A stretch of 64,000 nt of DNA from Bradyrhizobium sp. CB1015 (GCF_025200925.1 NZ_CP104174.1:8136001-8200000); one strand, 5' to 3'; counted from the first letter of the stretch, positions 53,753-63,238 are shown. The notes: a model not told the origin generated them from the sequence alone. Made by a program: numbers and translations.

Positions 53753-54961
53753 TCAGGCCGGGGTGATGGTGACAGGCAGGCTGTCGAGCCCGCGCAGCGT
53801 GTTGTTGAAGCGGCGTTTGGGCTCGCCCGTGATCTCGATCTTCGCGATGCGGCGTGCCAGCGCCGTCAGCATCACTTCGCCTTCGAGGCGGGCGACGAGC
53901 TGGCCGACGCACATGTGGATGCCGGATCCGAAGCCGACATGGCCGGAAGTGCGGCGGGTGATGTCATAACTGTCGGGCCGGTCCCAGCGCCTGGGATCGC
54001 GATTGGCGGCGGCGAGGAACATCAGCACCTTTTCGCCCTCGCCTATTCGAGCCCCGGCCAGTTCGACCTCGCGCGTCGTGGTGCGGAAGAAGGTCTGCAC
54101 CGGGCTCTCGAAACGCACCGCCTCCTCGAAAGCCCCACGGGCGAGCGAAAGATCCTCGCGCAAGCGCTGCCACTGATCGGGAAAGCGCGCGAGGCAATAG
54201 ACGGCGGCGCCGATGCCGTTGACCGTCGTGTCGAGTCCGGCCGACAGCAGCGAGCGCACTAGCAGCGGTGCTTCGGTGGACGTGATAGCACCCTCGTCGA
54301 CCTGCGCGTGAATGCAGGCCCCGAAGCCGCCGGGTGCCAGATTTTCGCGCTGGCACTGCTCGGCAACATAGGCCTGATGCGGCGCTGAGCGTTCGATCGC
54401 CTCCTGGCGCAACTGGTTGGGCGGACCAAAGGCGTTGAACACGACGCTGGCATAGGGAATCAGATGCTCGCGCCCCTCCGGCTTCAGGCCGAGCGCATCG
54501 GGGAAAATCGACAGCGGATAGGCCTCGGCGAGGTCGGCGATCGCATCAAAACTGCGCTTGTCGAGCAGCGCGTCGACCCGTTCTTCCGCTGCCGCGGCAA
54601 AACGATCGCGCACCTGCTTCATCACCGTCGGCGACAGCACTTTGGACAGTACGGCGCGGGTGCGGGTGTGCGCAGGCGGATCGGCCTCCAGGATCAGGCT
54701 CGGCGGGCGCCACGGCGTTTCCTTCTTGAAGTCGGAAAGCCCGACGCCGCGGCTGGAGCAGAAGGCGGCGGGATCGTTCAACACCGCGTGGACCTCGGCA
54801 TAGCGCGCCACGCCATAGAGCTTCCATTTGTCTAGATAAACCACCGGGCCGGCCTCCCGCAGCAGCTCATGGGCCGGATAGGGATCGGCAAAAAACGTCA
54901 TGTCGAAGGGATCGACGTCGAGATGCGGGACGCCCGATCCCGCGGAGCCGAACGCAGTCAT
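53753..54961 (-). CDS. Cytochrome P450, CYP199A type
   Basis: A 402-residue class I P450. The haem ligand is C351 in G-S-G-I-H-M-C-V-G-Q; the acid-alcohol pair is in A-G-L-D-T-T-V-N-G; the K-helix motif is E-E-A-V-R-F-E-S. The protein is close, from memory, to CYP199A4 of Rhodopseudomonas palustris, including R85 and S88 in P-W-R-P-P-S-L, which hold the substrate carboxylate there. CYP199A enzymes O-demethylate para-methoxybenzoate and oxidise para-substituted cinnamates. It heads a ferredoxin, binding-protein and tannase group and diverges from a MarR regulator. Confidence 0.92.
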   Translation of the reverse strand: MTAFGSAGSGVPHLDVDPFDMTFFADPYPAHELLREAGPVVYLDKWKLYGVARYAEVHAVLNDPAAFCSSRGVGLSDFKKETPWRPPSLILEADPPAHTRTRAVLSKVLSPTVMKQVRDRFAAAAEERVDALLDKRSFDAIADLAEAYPLSIFPDALGLKPEGREHLIPYASVVFNAFGPPNQLRQEAIERSAPHQAYVAEQCQRENLAPGGFGACIHAQVDEGAITSTEAPLLVRSLLSAGLDTTVNGIGAAVYCLARFPDQWQRLREDLSLARGAFEEAVRFESPVQTFFRTTTREVELAGARIGEGEKVLMFLAAANRDPRRWDRPDSYDITRRTSGHVGFGSGIHMCVGQLVARLEGEVMLTALARRIAKIEITGEPKRRFNNTLRGLDSLPVTITPA

Positions 54962-55044
54962 GGAAGAGCTCCCTCATTTTGATCTTGTGAAAGGGCGGCG
55001 CATGCCCTTAGGTCTTTGGGCCCGCCGCGAATCAGAAGCCCGAT

Positions 55045-55551
55045 ATGCCGCCGTCCTCGACCAGAGCCCGCCAGAAGCCCGCGCCCAATGATGCGGGACC
55101 GACGCTCGATCTCGACCGGTACGTCCCGGCGTTCATCACTTTCATCGCCAACAAGCTTTCGAACAGCGCGACCGCGTTCTATCAGCGCGAGTTCGGTGTC
55201 AACGTCACCGAATGGCGGATCATGTCGCTGCTGGCGATCGAACCCGGCATTCCGGCCTCGCGCATCTGCCACGTCATTGGCTTCGACAAAGGGCCGGTGA
55301 GCCGGACCCTGGCTGGGCTGGAAAAGCGTGGGCTGGTGTCGATCCGCACCGACCCGAATGACGGCCGCACCCACTCGATCTCGTTGACGGCGAAGGGCCG
55401 CGCCACCCACGACAAGGTGATCGTCGCTGCGTTCGAACGCGAGCGGCGGCTGTTGTCCTGCCTCAGCAAGGACGAGCGCGAGGTGCTGATCGATCTCTTG
55501 CGCCGGCTGCATGAAAATCTCGGCGCGGTGACCGGCGGCACCGAAAGCTGA
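55045..55551 (+). CDS. MarR family transcriptional regulator
   Basis: A 168-residue MarR regulator. The winged helix includes W-R-I-M-S-L-L-A-I-E-P-G, A-S-R-I-C-H-V-I-G-F-D-K-G-P-V-S-R-T-L and D-P-N-D-G-R-T-H-S-I-S-L-T. It diverges from the CYP199A gene across 83 bases, so it probably controls that operon in response to an aromatic acid. The ribosome binding site is weak. No obvious palindrome was found in the short gap. Confidence 0.9.
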   Translation: MPPSSTRARQKPAPNDAGPTLDLDRYVPAFITFIANKLSNSATAFYQREFGVNVTEWRIMSLLAIEPGIPASRICHVIGFDKGPVSRTLAGLEKRGLVSIRTDPNDGRTHSISLTAKGRATHDKVIVAAFERERRLLSCLSKDEREVLIDLLRRLHENLGAVTGGTES

Positions 55552-55755
55552 CGGGTCGCGCGCGGCGCGCAGTCTCCCGTCATTCCCGGTCATGCGCCGG
55601 CATTTGCCGACGGCACCCCTTCTGCCGTGCATTGCTTCCTCCAGAAAAAGAACGCAGCGGTTCGCCCGCCGTCATCTCAGTCCGGAACGGTTCGCACAAA
55701 TTAGTTGCTAAGGCAACAAAAGAATCGGCAGGATAATGCGGCAGGGTTCCCGCCC
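55552..55755. other. Gene-free interval after marR
   Basis: About 200 bases without a credible gene, ending at a palindromic repeat. It lies between a plus-strand MarR gene and the minus-strand feruloyl-CoA synthetase, so it mainly holds transcript ends. Confidence 0.5.
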
Positions 55756-55857
55756 GTCATTCCGGGGCGCGCGTAGCGCGAACCCGGAATCCATCGTGCA
55801 CCACCCTGCGGTGAAATGGATTTCGGGCTCGCGCCAAGAGGCGCGCCCCGGAATGAC
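55756..55857. repeat. Long intergenic palindrome, family 9
   Basis: Perfect 17-bp arms GTCATTCCGGGGCGCGC at 55756 and its inverse ending at 55857, with inner GGATTTC/GAATCC-like pairing. It lies at the convergent end of the feruloyl-CoA synthetase gene. Confidence 0.82.
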
Positions 55858-55886
55858 AGCGGAATGTGGCGTCGCTAACTTGGCCT

Positions 55887-57734
55887 TTACAACCCGATCC
55901 ACTCCCCCGACGCATCATCGTTCAGCCGCGCTACCGCCTCTGCACGCCGCGCCAGCACCGCGCGCTGGTTGATGTAGCCCTTGTCGGTGATCTCGCCGCC
56001 GTCGACCGAGGGCGGCTCGGCGAGCAGCAGCGCGCGGGTGGCGTGGCCGGAGGAGTTGGCGCTCTGCTGTTTCAGCTTCGCCAGCCCCTCTGCGATTGCC
56101 GTTCTGATCTTGTCATGCGCGAGCACCTCGCTCGCGCCCACGGTCTCGGGCAGACCGGCATGGGCGCGGCAAGCCGCAAGATTCGGGAACACCAGGAAGC
56201 GCACCTCGTCACCGCCGTGACCGGCGACGACGATGTCCTGCGCCAACGGCGCCAGCGCGGCGATGCCGGCAACGCGCAAGCCGCCGACGCTGACCCAGGT
56301 GCCGGAATTGAGCTTGAAGTCCTCGGCGACGCGGCCGTCGAAGAACAGGCCGCGCTCGGGGCGCGCGCTATCGGCAAGCTTCACCGCATCGCCGATCAGG
56401 TAGAAGCCCTCCTCGTCGAACGCCTGCTTCGTCAGCTCCGGTGCCTTCCAATAGCCGGGCGTGACGTTGGGGCCGCGCACCCGCACCTCCAGCTTGTCGC
56501 CGGAGGTGACGAGCTTCAGCTCGGTGCCGGGAATGGGTACGCCGATGTTGCCGGAGCGCTCGGCGAGGAAATGACAGTCGGTGGCGAGCGGTGAGGTTTC
56601 CGTCGAGCCCCAGGCCGAGACCATCGGCAGCGCGCGGCCGACAGTCTCGAGCGAGAGCTCTGCGAGCGCATCCCACAGATTCTGCGGCAGCGCGGCGCCG
56701 GCGTAGAAGGCGAATTTCACCTCGCCGAAGAAGCGGCGGCGCAATTCCTCGTCGCTGCGCAGTGCCGCGATCAGCATGTCGAAGCCGCGCGGCACGTTGA
56801 AATAGACCGTCGGCATCACGCTTCTGAGGTTGGCGAGCGAGGTCGCGAACAGGCCGGGCGCGGGTTTGCCGCCGTCGATGTAGAGCGCGCCGCCGTTGCG
56901 CAGCACGAGGTTGAAATTGTGGTTGGCGCCGAAGGTGTGGCTCCAGGGCAGCCAATCGAGAATGACGAGATCGCGGCTCTGTTCGAGGAAGGTCCAGGTC
57001 TGCGCCTTGGCCTGCTGGCTCGACGTCAGCATGCGCTGGGTGTTGATGACGGCTTTCGGCGTGCCGGTCGAGCCCGAGGTGAACAGGAATTTTGCGATCG
57101 TGTCCGGCGTCACCGCGGCGAAGGCTTTTGCGACCTCGGGCGTCTCGGGCGTTGCCGCAACGGTGCGAAACGCGAGCGCGTCGGCGTCATCGGCATTGCC
57201 GCTGATGATCTGCGCGCTGTGCAGCGGCTTGATGGCGGCCAGCGCTGGTGCGAACGGCTGGAGCGCAGAGACGTAGATCGCGCCCGGATCGAGCAGCGCA
57301 ATCATGCTCTTGAGCTTGTCGAAATCCTTCGACATCAGCGAATAGGCCGGCGAGATCGCCGCCGAGGGCACGCCGACATGCTGGGCGGCAAGCGCGAGCA
57401 GCGCATGATCGATGCTGTTGTCGGAGAGGATCGCGAGCGGGCGCTCCGCGCTGAGATTTTGCGCCAGGATCCAGGACGCGGCGGCGCGCACCTTCCGCAG
57501 CGCCTGTGCATAGGTGACGGTGGTCCAGGGCATTTCGACATTGCCGCGCTCGGCGAGGAAGATCGCATCCGGCCTTTGCTGCGCCCATCGCTCCAGCCAA
57601 TCGCCGGTGCAGCGCGCACTCTCGCCGAGAGGCTCGGGCGAGCGCAGAACGATGCTGCCGTCGGGCCGACGCTCTGCGACGGTCCTTGGCGTTGCGAACA
57701 GGCCCGCAACGTCACCATGTGAGGCGACTGTCAT
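55887..57734 (-). CDS. fcs: Feruloyl-CoA synthetase
   Basis: A 615-residue acyl-CoA synthetase of the ANL superfamily. The AMP-binding motif is F-T-S-G-S-T-G-T-P-K near residue 200, and A-W-G-S-T-E-T-S with a later Y-L-I-G-D-A-V follows; the catalytic lysine of the C-terminal domain is expected in E-I-T-D-K-G-Y. Length and the F-D-G-R-V-A-E-D-F-K hinge are typical of feruloyl-CoA synthase, which starts ferulate or coumarate degradation. GGAGGAGG precedes ATG 57734. A MarR gene is divergent from it. No enoyl-CoA hydratase/aldolase is adjacent. Confidence 0.88.
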   Translation of the reverse strand: MTVASHGDVAGLFATPRTVAERRPDGSIVLRSPEPLGESARCTGDWLERWAQQRPDAIFLAERGNVEMPWTTVTYAQALRKVRAAASWILAQNLSAERPLAILSDNSIDHALLALAAQHVGVPSAAISPAYSLMSKDFDKLKSMIALLDPGAIYVSALQPFAPALAAIKPLHSAQIISGNADDADALAFRTVAATPETPEVAKAFAAVTPDTIAKFLFTSGSTGTPKAVINTQRMLTSSQQAKAQTWTFLEQSRDLVILDWLPWSHTFGANHNFNLVLRNGGALYIDGGKPAPGLFATSLANLRSVMPTVYFNVPRGFDMLIAALRSDEELRRRFFGEVKFAFYAGAALPQNLWDALAELSLETVGRALPMVSAWGSTETSPLATDCHFLAERSGNIGVPIPGTELKLVTSGDKLEVRVRGPNVTPGYWKAPELTKQAFDEEGFYLIGDAVKLADSARPERGLFFDGRVAEDFKLNSGTWVSVGGLRVAGIAALAPLAQDIVVAGHGGDEVRFLVFPNLAACRAHAGLPETVGASEVLAHDKIRTAIAEGLAKLKQQSANSSGHATRALLLAEPPSVDGGEITDKGYINQRAVLARRAEAVARLNDDASGEWIGL

Positions 57735-57814
57735 GTGTTTCCTCCTCCATCCCGGATGCAGGATTGGCCGCAGCCTCGTTCCGGGCCGCTTTGGCCATAA
57801 TGTTTGGCACGCCA

Positions 57815-57835
57815 ATTGTTGTCGTCAACAACAAT
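57815..57835. promoter_or_regulatory. Candidate MarR operator between fcs and marR
   Basis: ATTGTTGT at 57815 and ACAACAAT ending at 57835 form a perfect 8-bp inverted repeat with a 5-base spacer; an overlapping centre TTGTTG-N4-CAACAA also exists. It is in the divergent promoter of fcs and a MarR gene, where a CouR-like repressor released by hydroxycinnamoyl-CoA would be expected. Confidence 0.6.
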
Positions 57836-57886
57836 CTTTCGCTTCGGAGCCGGGGGCGCTAGGATTGCACGACAGGAGACGCCGAC

Positions 57887-58393
57887 GTGCCACCCACCGC
57901 AGCCCGGGCCGACACCCGCCAATCCCCACGCAAGCGCGCCGGCAACGGCGCAGCACGCAGCGATGTCGCCGATGATGTCGGTCTCGACGCATTGGTCGGC
58001 CACGCCGGCTATGCGGTGCGGCGCTTCCAGATCTGGATCTTTCAGGACTTCATCAAGACGCTCGGCGAGGTCGACATCAGGCCGACGCAATATTCGGTGC
58101 TGACCGTGATCGGCGCCAATCCGGGCCTGTCGCAGATGGCGGTGGCAAAACGCCTCGGCATCGAGCGCGCCCGGCTGGTGCACCTGCTCGACAGCCTCGA
58201 ACAGCGCAAGCTGGTGAAGCGGATCAAGTCGAAGCAGGACCGGCGCTCGCATGCCCTGCACCTCACCGCGCAGGGCGAGACGGCGCTCGAAAAGTTCAAG
58301 CGGCTCGCGGCCGAGCACGAGCGGCACGTCGAGGCGAAGATCGGCAAGGAGAACCGGGCGGAGCTGCTCCGAATCCTCTCCGGCTTCACCTGA
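57887..58393 (+). CDS. MarR family regulator, CouR-like
   Basis: A 168-residue MarR regulator with a 40-residue basic, disordered-looking N-terminal tail. The winged helix contains T-Q-Y-S-V-L-T-V-I-G-A-N-P-G, A-V-A-K-R-L-G-I-E-R-A-R-L-V-H-L-L and Q-D-R-R-S-H-A-L-H-L-T. The GTG start has CAGGAG upstream. It is divergent from the feruloyl-CoA synthetase gene and is likely its repressor, responding to a hydroxycinnamoyl-CoA as CouR does; the effector is inferred. Confidence 0.88.
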   Translation: MPPTAARADTRQSPRKRAGNGAARSDVADDVGLDALVGHAGYAVRRFQIWIFQDFIKTLGEVDIRPTQYSVLTVIGANPGLSQMAVAKRLGIERARLVHLLDSLEQRKLVKRIKSKQDRRSHALHLTAQGETALEKFKRLAAEHERHVEAKIGKENRAELLRILSGFT

Positions 58394-58532
58394 TCTCGGC
58401 TGCCCATGATTTGGGCAGATGCACGCGAGAGGTCGCCGATGCGGCCGGCCGCGCGCCGGCCGAAATATCCTCCAAGCCACTGATCCCACGATAAGATCCG
58501 GCACGGTCATCCTGCCCGGAATCTGTACACAA

Positions 58533-58548
58533 TGGCACATCGCTTGCT
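58533..58548 (+). promoter_or_regulatory. Sigma-54 promoter of atzF
   Basis: TGGCACATCGCTTGCT matches the -24/-12 consensus TGGCAC-R-N4-TTGC-W at every specified position. It lies 40 bases before the atzF start, leaving room for a short leader. It suggests RpoN/NtrC control by nitrogen supply. Confidence 0.75.
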
Positions 58549-58587
58549 TCACTCCGGGCGAAGACGAATTGCCGGAGTATTGCCGCC

Positions 58588-60396
58588 ATGGGGGCCGAGC
58601 AGCCTGAAACGATCGCCGCGATTGTGGCCGCGCACCGCGCGGGCCGGCTTTCGCCGGCAGAGACGGTCGCGCGGACCTATCGGCGCATCCGCGATCACAA
58701 CGATCCCGCCGTGTTCATCAGCCTGCGCGACGAGAAGGACGCGATCGCGGAGGCCGACAAGCTCGCGGCCCGGGCGGATGCGGCCAGCCTGCCGCTATAC
58801 GGCGTGCCGGTTGCGGTGAAGGACAATATCGACGCGCTTGGCTTTCCCACAACCGCGGCCTGCCCGGCTTTCTCCTACACGCCCACACACGACTCGACCG
58901 CCGTCGAGCGCCTGCGCGCTGCCGGGGCGATCATCATCGGCAAGACCAATCTCGACCAGTTCGCGACCGGCCTCGTCGGCGTCCGTTCGCCCTACGGCAT
59001 TCCCAGGAATTCGATCCGCGAGGATCTCATTCCCGGCGGCTCGAGCTCGGGCTCGGCCACCGCGGTCGGCGCCGGGCTGGTGCCGCTGTCGCTCGGCACC
59101 GACACGGCCGGCTCGGGCCGCGTGCCGGCGATGCTCAACAATATCGTCGGGCTGAAGCCGAGCCTCGGCATGATCTCGACCGCAGGCCTGGTGCCGGCCT
59201 GCCGTACGCTCGACTGCATCTCGGTGTTCGCACTCACGGTGGACGATGCCGCGCTCGCGCTGTCGGTGATGGCAGGGCCCGACCAGGCCGATCCCTTCTC
59301 GCGCGACCGGCCGCTCGGCGCGATCACGCCGATGCCGGCAAAGCTGCGCCTGGGCGTGCCGCGCAACGGCCAGCTGATCTTTTTCGGCGACAGGAAAGCG
59401 GAAGCCGCCTACGGCGATGCGCTGAGGCGATGGACCGCGCTTGGGGCAACGCCGGTCGAGTTCGACCTCGAGCCGTTCTATGAGACGGCGCGGCTGCTCT
59501 ATGAGGGTCCCTGGGTCGCCGAGCGTTACCTCGTGATCAAGAACCTGCTGGCGTCCGCGCCTGATGCGATCCACCCCGTCACGCGGGAGATCACTGCGGC
59601 AGGCGCGCGGCTCACGGCGGCGGAAACGTTTTCGGCGCTCTATCGCCTGCAGGGCCTGCGCAAGATCGCCGAGCGAACATTCGCCGACATCGACGCGCTG
59701 GTGCTGCCGACGGCGCCGACGGCCTATACGACCGCACAGGTGCTGGCCAATCCGATCGAGCTCAACAGCCGGCTCGGCACCTACACCAATTTCGTGAACC
59801 TGCTCGACCTCTGCGGCCTCGCCGTGCCGGCTTCGATGCGCAGCGATGGCATTCCATTCGGCATCACGCTGCTGGCGCCCGCAGGGCGCGACGCGCTGCT
59901 CGCGAGCATCGGCCGGGTGTTCCATGCCGATACGAAGCTGACGCTCGGCGCGAAGGGGGTGGCGCAGGCCCCGCCCGCGGCGCTGCCCGCAAGCAGTTGC
60001 GATGAAATCCCGATTGCGGTGGTCGGCGCGCATCTCACTGGCATGGCGCTGAACGGTGAATTGACCGCGCTGTATGGAAAGCTGATCGAGGCGACGAAGA
60101 CCGCGCCCGATTACAAGCTGTACGCGCTACCGACCACGCCGCCGAAGCCGGGCCTGCTGCGCGTCGCGGCCGGCACAGGCGCTGCGATCGAGCTGGAGAT
60201 CTGGTCGCTGTCGGCGGCTGCGTTCGGCAAGTTCGTCAACGCGATACCCGCACCGATGGCGATCGGCACGATCAGGCTTGCCGACGGGCGCAGCGTGAAG
60301 GGGTTTTTGGTTGAGCCGGAAGCGCTGGGCAATGCGCGGGATATCACCGACTTTGGCGGCTGGCGCGCGTATATGAAGGAAGCTGCGACGCGGTAA
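58588..60396 (+). CDS. atzF: Allophanate hydrolase
   Basis: A 602-residue amidase-signature enzyme that hydrolyses allophanate to ammonia and CO2. The catalytic triad is K78 (V-K-D-N-I-D), S152 (G-G-S-S-S-G-S) and S176 (D-T-A-G-S-G-R), at the same spacing as in AtzF of Pseudomonas. A C-terminal domain of about 130 residues, typical of the family, follows. A consensus sigma-54 promoter lies upstream. It is convergent with a gntR-atzH-atzE-atzG group that would deliver allophanate, and ends at a palindromic repeat. Confidence 0.93.
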   Translation: MGAEQPETIAAIVAAHRAGRLSPAETVARTYRRIRDHNDPAVFISLRDEKDAIAEADKLAARADAASLPLYGVPVAVKDNIDALGFPTTAACPAFSYTPTHDSTAVERLRAAGAIIIGKTNLDQFATGLVGVRSPYGIPRNSIREDLIPGGSSSGSATAVGAGLVPLSLGTDTAGSGRVPAMLNNIVGLKPSLGMISTAGLVPACRTLDCISVFALTVDDAALALSVMAGPDQADPFSRDRPLGAITPMPAKLRLGVPRNGQLIFFGDRKAEAAYGDALRRWTALGATPVEFDLEPFYETARLLYEGPWVAERYLVIKNLLASAPDAIHPVTREITAAGARLTAAETFSALYRLQGLRKIAERTFADIDALVLPTAPTAYTTAQVLANPIELNSRLGTYTNFVNLLDLCGLAVPASMRSDGIPFGITLLAPAGRDALLASIGRVFHADTKLTLGAKGVAQAPPAALPASSCDEIPIAVVGAHLTGMALNGELTALYGKLIEATKTAPDYKLYALPTTPPKPGLLRVAAGTGAAIELEIWSLSAAAFGKFVNAIPAPMAIGTIRLADGRSVKGFLVEPEALGNARDITDFGGWRAYMKEAATR

Positions 60397-60398
60397 GT

Positions 60399-60543
60399 GG
60401 TCTCGTGTCCCGGGCGCAGCGCAGCACATAGTGATGCGCTGCCGAACCGGGACCCATGAAGCAGCACGTGAAATGGGTAGATGGGTCCCGGCTCTGCGGA
60501 GCAGCGCTGAAGAAGCGCTGCACCGCGTCCGGGACACGAGACC
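60399..60543. repeat. Long intergenic palindrome, family 10
   Basis: Perfect 15-bp arms GGTCTCGTGTCCCGG at 60399 and the inverse ending at 60543, with further inner pairing around GACCCAT/ATGGGTC. It occupies the whole gap between convergent atzF and gntR and can act as a two-way transcript end. Confidence 0.85.
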
Positions 60544-60546
60544 GCC

Positions 60547-61269
60547 CTACACCGACACCGCGTAGATCTCGTATTCCCCGCGCACCAGCTCGATATGCGC
60601 GCGCATGGCGGCGGCGGCGCCCTGCTTGTCGCCGCGCATGATAGCGACGACGACGCGGTCGTGCTCGGCTTGCGACTTGGCGAGGCGGCCGAGGTTGCGG
60701 AACTGGGCGCGGCGGAACGGCTGCACGCGGACGCGGGTCGCGAGCGTGATCTCGGCGATATAGCCGTTCTGCGAACCGGCATAGATCGCGTTGTGGAACC
60801 GCTCGTTGACCTCGTGGAAGCGCTCGGGATTGCCGGTATAGCTCAGCACCCGCAGCTCCTCGTGGATGGCCTCCAGGCCGTGACGCTCGGCCGCCGACAT
60901 GCGTTCGGCGGCAAGGCCCGCGCACAAGGCCTCGAGCTCCGCCATCGCCTCGAACATGCCTTTCAGCCGCTCGACGGATGGCCGCGCCACCACCGCGCCG
61001 CGATGCGGCCGCGCCTCGACGAGACCGCTCGCCACCAGCTGGCGCAGCGCCTCGCGCACCGGCGTGCGCGAGACGTTGAAGCGCCGCGCGATGTCGGTCT
61101 CGTCCAGCGGCGAGCCCGGCGCCAGCGTTCCCCGCACGATCTCGTCGGCAAGCTGCAGCCGCAGCTCCTCGGCGCGCGTGACCTTCAGCAGCGAGGGCGA
61201 TGCACGGTCGACGCGCGGCACCACCGGCTCGGCCGGCAATGTGCCCTGCGGAAGATCATCAAGCGTCAT
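60547..61269 (-). CDS. GntR family regulator (FadR/FCD type)
   Basis: A 240-residue regulator. The N-terminal winged helix has [25 protein letters not shown] and S-R-T-P-V-R-E-A-L; the C-terminal all-helical FCD domain has the metal-binding E-x-x-x-R-F-H pattern (H-E-V-N-E-R-F-H) and a late H-I-E. ATG 61269 overlaps the stop of atzH by four bases. It most likely controls the nitrogen-salvage genes around it. Confidence 0.9.
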   Translation of the reverse strand: MTLDDLPQGTLPAEPVVPRVDRASPSLLKVTRAEELRLQLADEIVRGTLAPGSPLDETDIARRFNVSRTPVREALRQLVASGLVEARPHRGAVVARPSVERLKGMFEAMAELEALCAGLAAERMSAAERHGLEAIHEELRVLSYTGNPERFHEVNERFHNAIYAGSQNGYIAEITLATRVRVQPFRRAQFRNLGRLAKSQAEHDRVVVAIMRGDKQGAAAAMRAHIELVRGEYEIYAVSV

Positions 61270-61661
61270 ACGGTCTCTTTCGGCTCGTCGATGATGCTGA
61301 CATGAGCGGCGACGACGCGCCAGCCCTCCGGGAAACGTATCCACGTCTGCATCTGCCGGCCGACCTTGCCGGGAGCCGTATCGCGATAGAACAAGGTGGA
61401 CGCCACGGCCGTGTCGCGACCGTAGCTGGTGATCACGGTTTTGGCGGTGCGGCGGTTCAGCCCGACCGGCGAACGGCCGGCGCGGAAACCGGAGATTGCC
61501 TCGTAGCCATAGAGGTTCTCGCCGATGCCGTAGCGCAAGGTGCGGGGGTCGTTGCGGAACAGCTCGCCGAGCACGGCGACGTCGTTGCTGACGAGGGCCT
61601 GCTCATAGCGCTCGAACGCGGCCTTCACTTCCGCGATCACGTCGGGGAGATCGATCTGCAT
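61266..61661 (-). CDS. atzH: AtzH-like protein (HpxZ/DUF3225 family)
   Basis: A 131-residue small protein of the SnoaL-like fold, matching AtzH/Hpx[22 protein letters not shown] near the middle and [16 protein letters not shown] at the end. AtzH accompanies AtzE and AtzG and has been linked to amide hydrolysis after carboxybiuret cleavage. It starts one base after the atzE stop (TGAGATG), so translation is coupled. A longer frame upstream overlaps atzE and is not used. Confidence 0.88.
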   Translation of the reverse strand: MQIDLPDVIAEVKAAFERYEQALVSNDVAVLGELFRNDPRTLRYGIGENLYGYEAISGFRAGRSPVGLNRRTAKTVITSYGRDTAVASTLFYRDTAPGKVGRQMQTWIRFPEGWRVVAAHVSIIDEPKETV

Positions 61662-61662
61662 C

Positions 61663-63054
61663 TCAAAACCCTCTCGGCGCGGGCGCAGCGACGACGCCCA
61701 TCTTTTCCAATGCGTGCGCGACGCGCAGCGCGATGTCCTCGCGCCAGGGCGCACAGATGATCTGCACGCCGATCGGCAGCGGCTCGAGCGGTACCGGCAC
61801 CGCGACCACCGGCAGGCCGATGAAGGAGATCGGCTGGGTGTGGATGCCGATATTGGCGCGCACCGGCAGCTCGACGCCGTCGAGATTGAAATTGACCTGT
61901 CCGAGCTTCGGCGCGGTGCAGGGCGTCGCCGGTGCCAGCAGCACGTCGACCGATTTGAAGATCTCGGCAAGCTGCGCGCGATACCAGCGGCGGAATTTCT
62001 GGGCGCGATCGACCAGCGCCGCCGGGACCATGGCGCCTGCGATCAGTCGGTCGCGCACGGCCGGGTCAAAGTCGTTCGGGCGCTTGCGCAGGCGATCGAG
62101 ATGGAGCGAAGCGCCTTCGGTGGTGGTGATGACATAGGCGGCGGCGCGGGCGCGCGATGCTTCGGGAACATCCACCACTTGCGTTGCGCCCAGCGCCTTG
62201 GCGACGCGACTGACGGCTTCGACCGCTTCCGGAAACACGTTCTTCTGGAAGTGCCCGCCGGCAACCGCAACGCGCAGACCGGAAATGGGCTCAGCGAGCA
62301 GCGGCGTGACGGGCTCCAACCCACGTGTGGTGCAGGCGCCGTCGTCCGCGTCCGGTCCCTGCATCGCGTCATAGGCGAGTGCGAGATCGGCGACGGAGCG
62401 CGCGAACGGGCCGAGATGATCGAGGCTCGCCACGAACGGGAAGGAGCGCGCGCGCGACAGCCGTCCGTAGGTGGGCTTCAAGCCGAAGATGCCGCAGAAC
62501 GACGACGGCACGCGGATCGAGCCGTTGGTGTCGGAGCCGAGCGCGATCGGCACCAGCGCGCCGCCGACGGCGCTGCCCGAGCCACCCGACGAGCCTCCGC
62601 TCATTCGCGTGGTGTCGTGCGGATTGCGCGAGGGGCCGTCATGGATGTTCTCGCCCGTAAAATCGTAGGCGTATTCGCCCATATTGAGCGCGCCGACGAG
62701 AACGGCGCCCGCGGCCTCCATCCGCTCGATCAACGTCGCATCGCGCCTGGCGGGCGCGAGGTCCCGGTTGATCTTCGAGCCGGCGCGCGTCGGCAGGCCA
62801 GCAACATCGAACAGGTTCTTGACGGCGAAGGGGACGCCGGCGAGCGGACCGACTTTCTTGCCCGCAGCGATGTCGGCATCGATTGCGCGCGCTTTCGCGC
62901 GGGCGCGCTCGGCGGTGACGTCGGTGAAGGAATTGAGGATGCGGTCGTGCTGCTCGATGCGCGCGAGCGCAGCTTCGGTGGCAGCGAGCGCGGACATCTT
63001 GCCGCCCGCAACCGCACTTGCGATCTCGGAGGCCGTCTCTGGCTTTGCGGACAT
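61663..63054 (-). CDS. atzE: AtzE-like amidase (1-carboxybiuret hydrolase large subunit)
   Basis: A 463-residue amidase-signature enzyme. The triad is visible as K in P-F-A-V-K-N-L-F-D, cis-serine in S-G-G-S-S-G-G-S-G and nucleophile serine in S-D-T-N-G-S-I-R. Together with the small subunit AtzG it resembles AtzEG, which deaminates 1-carboxybiuret, and also HpxY of oxalurate metabolism. ATG 63054 is four bases past the atzG stop. The natural substrate in this organism is not certain. Confidence 0.9.
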   Translation of the reverse strand: MSAKPETASEIASAVAGGKMSALAATEAALARIEQHDRILNSFTDVTAERARAKARAIDADIAAGKKVGPLAGVPFAVKNLFDVAGLPTRAGSKINRDLAPARRDATLIERMEAAGAVLVGALNMGEYAYDFTGENIHDGPSRNPHDTTRMSGGSSGGSGSAVGGALVPIALGSDTNGSIRVPSSFCGIFGLKPTYGRLSRARSFPFVASLDHLGPFARSVADLALAYDAMQGPDADDGACTTRGLEPVTPLLAEPISGLRVAVAGGHFQKNVFPEAVEAVSRVAKALGATQVVDVPEASRARAAAYVITTTEGASLHLDRLRKRPNDFDPAVRDRLIAGAMVPAALVDRAQKFRRWYRAQLAEIFKSVDVLLAPATPCTAPKLGQVNFNLDGVELPVRANIGIHTQPISFIGLPVVAVPVPLEPLPIGVQIICAPWREDIALRVAHALEKMGVVAAPAPRGF

Positions 63055-63058
63055 GGTG

Positions 63059-63238
63059 TCAGGCCGTGAAGATCGGTGCCGGCTCGGTCTCGTCCGGCAG
63101 CGCGAATTCGTCGACCAGACGGCCAAGCCGCAGCGAGACGTCGAGGTTGGCGCGCACGGCAGGCCTCCAGGCCTCCTCGATCGGCAACGCCAGCGCCTTC
63201 GATACGGCGTCGATATACTCGTCCAGGGGTTCGGCCAT
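63059..63238 (-). CDS. atzG: AtzG-like small subunit (DUF4089)
   Basis: A 59-residue protein matching AtzG/HpxX: Y-I-D-A-V-S-K-A-L-A-L-P-I near residue 8 and V-R-A-N-L-D-V-S-L-R-L-G further on. AtzG wraps AtzE and is needed for its activity. It is too small for many gene callers. It starts the atzG-atzE-atzH-gntR chain, four bases before atzE; a repeat lies upstream. Confidence 0.9.
   Translation of the reverse strand: MAEPLDEYIDAVSKALALPIEEAWRPAVRANLDVSLRLGRLVDEFALPDETEPAPIFTA

Noticed and set aside
57805..57820. A second sigma-54-like site (TGGCAC-N5-TTGT) upstream of the CouR-like gene
   Set aside because: The -12 element has TTGT instead of TTGC and overlaps the putative MarR operator; a MarR regulator is not an expected RpoN target.
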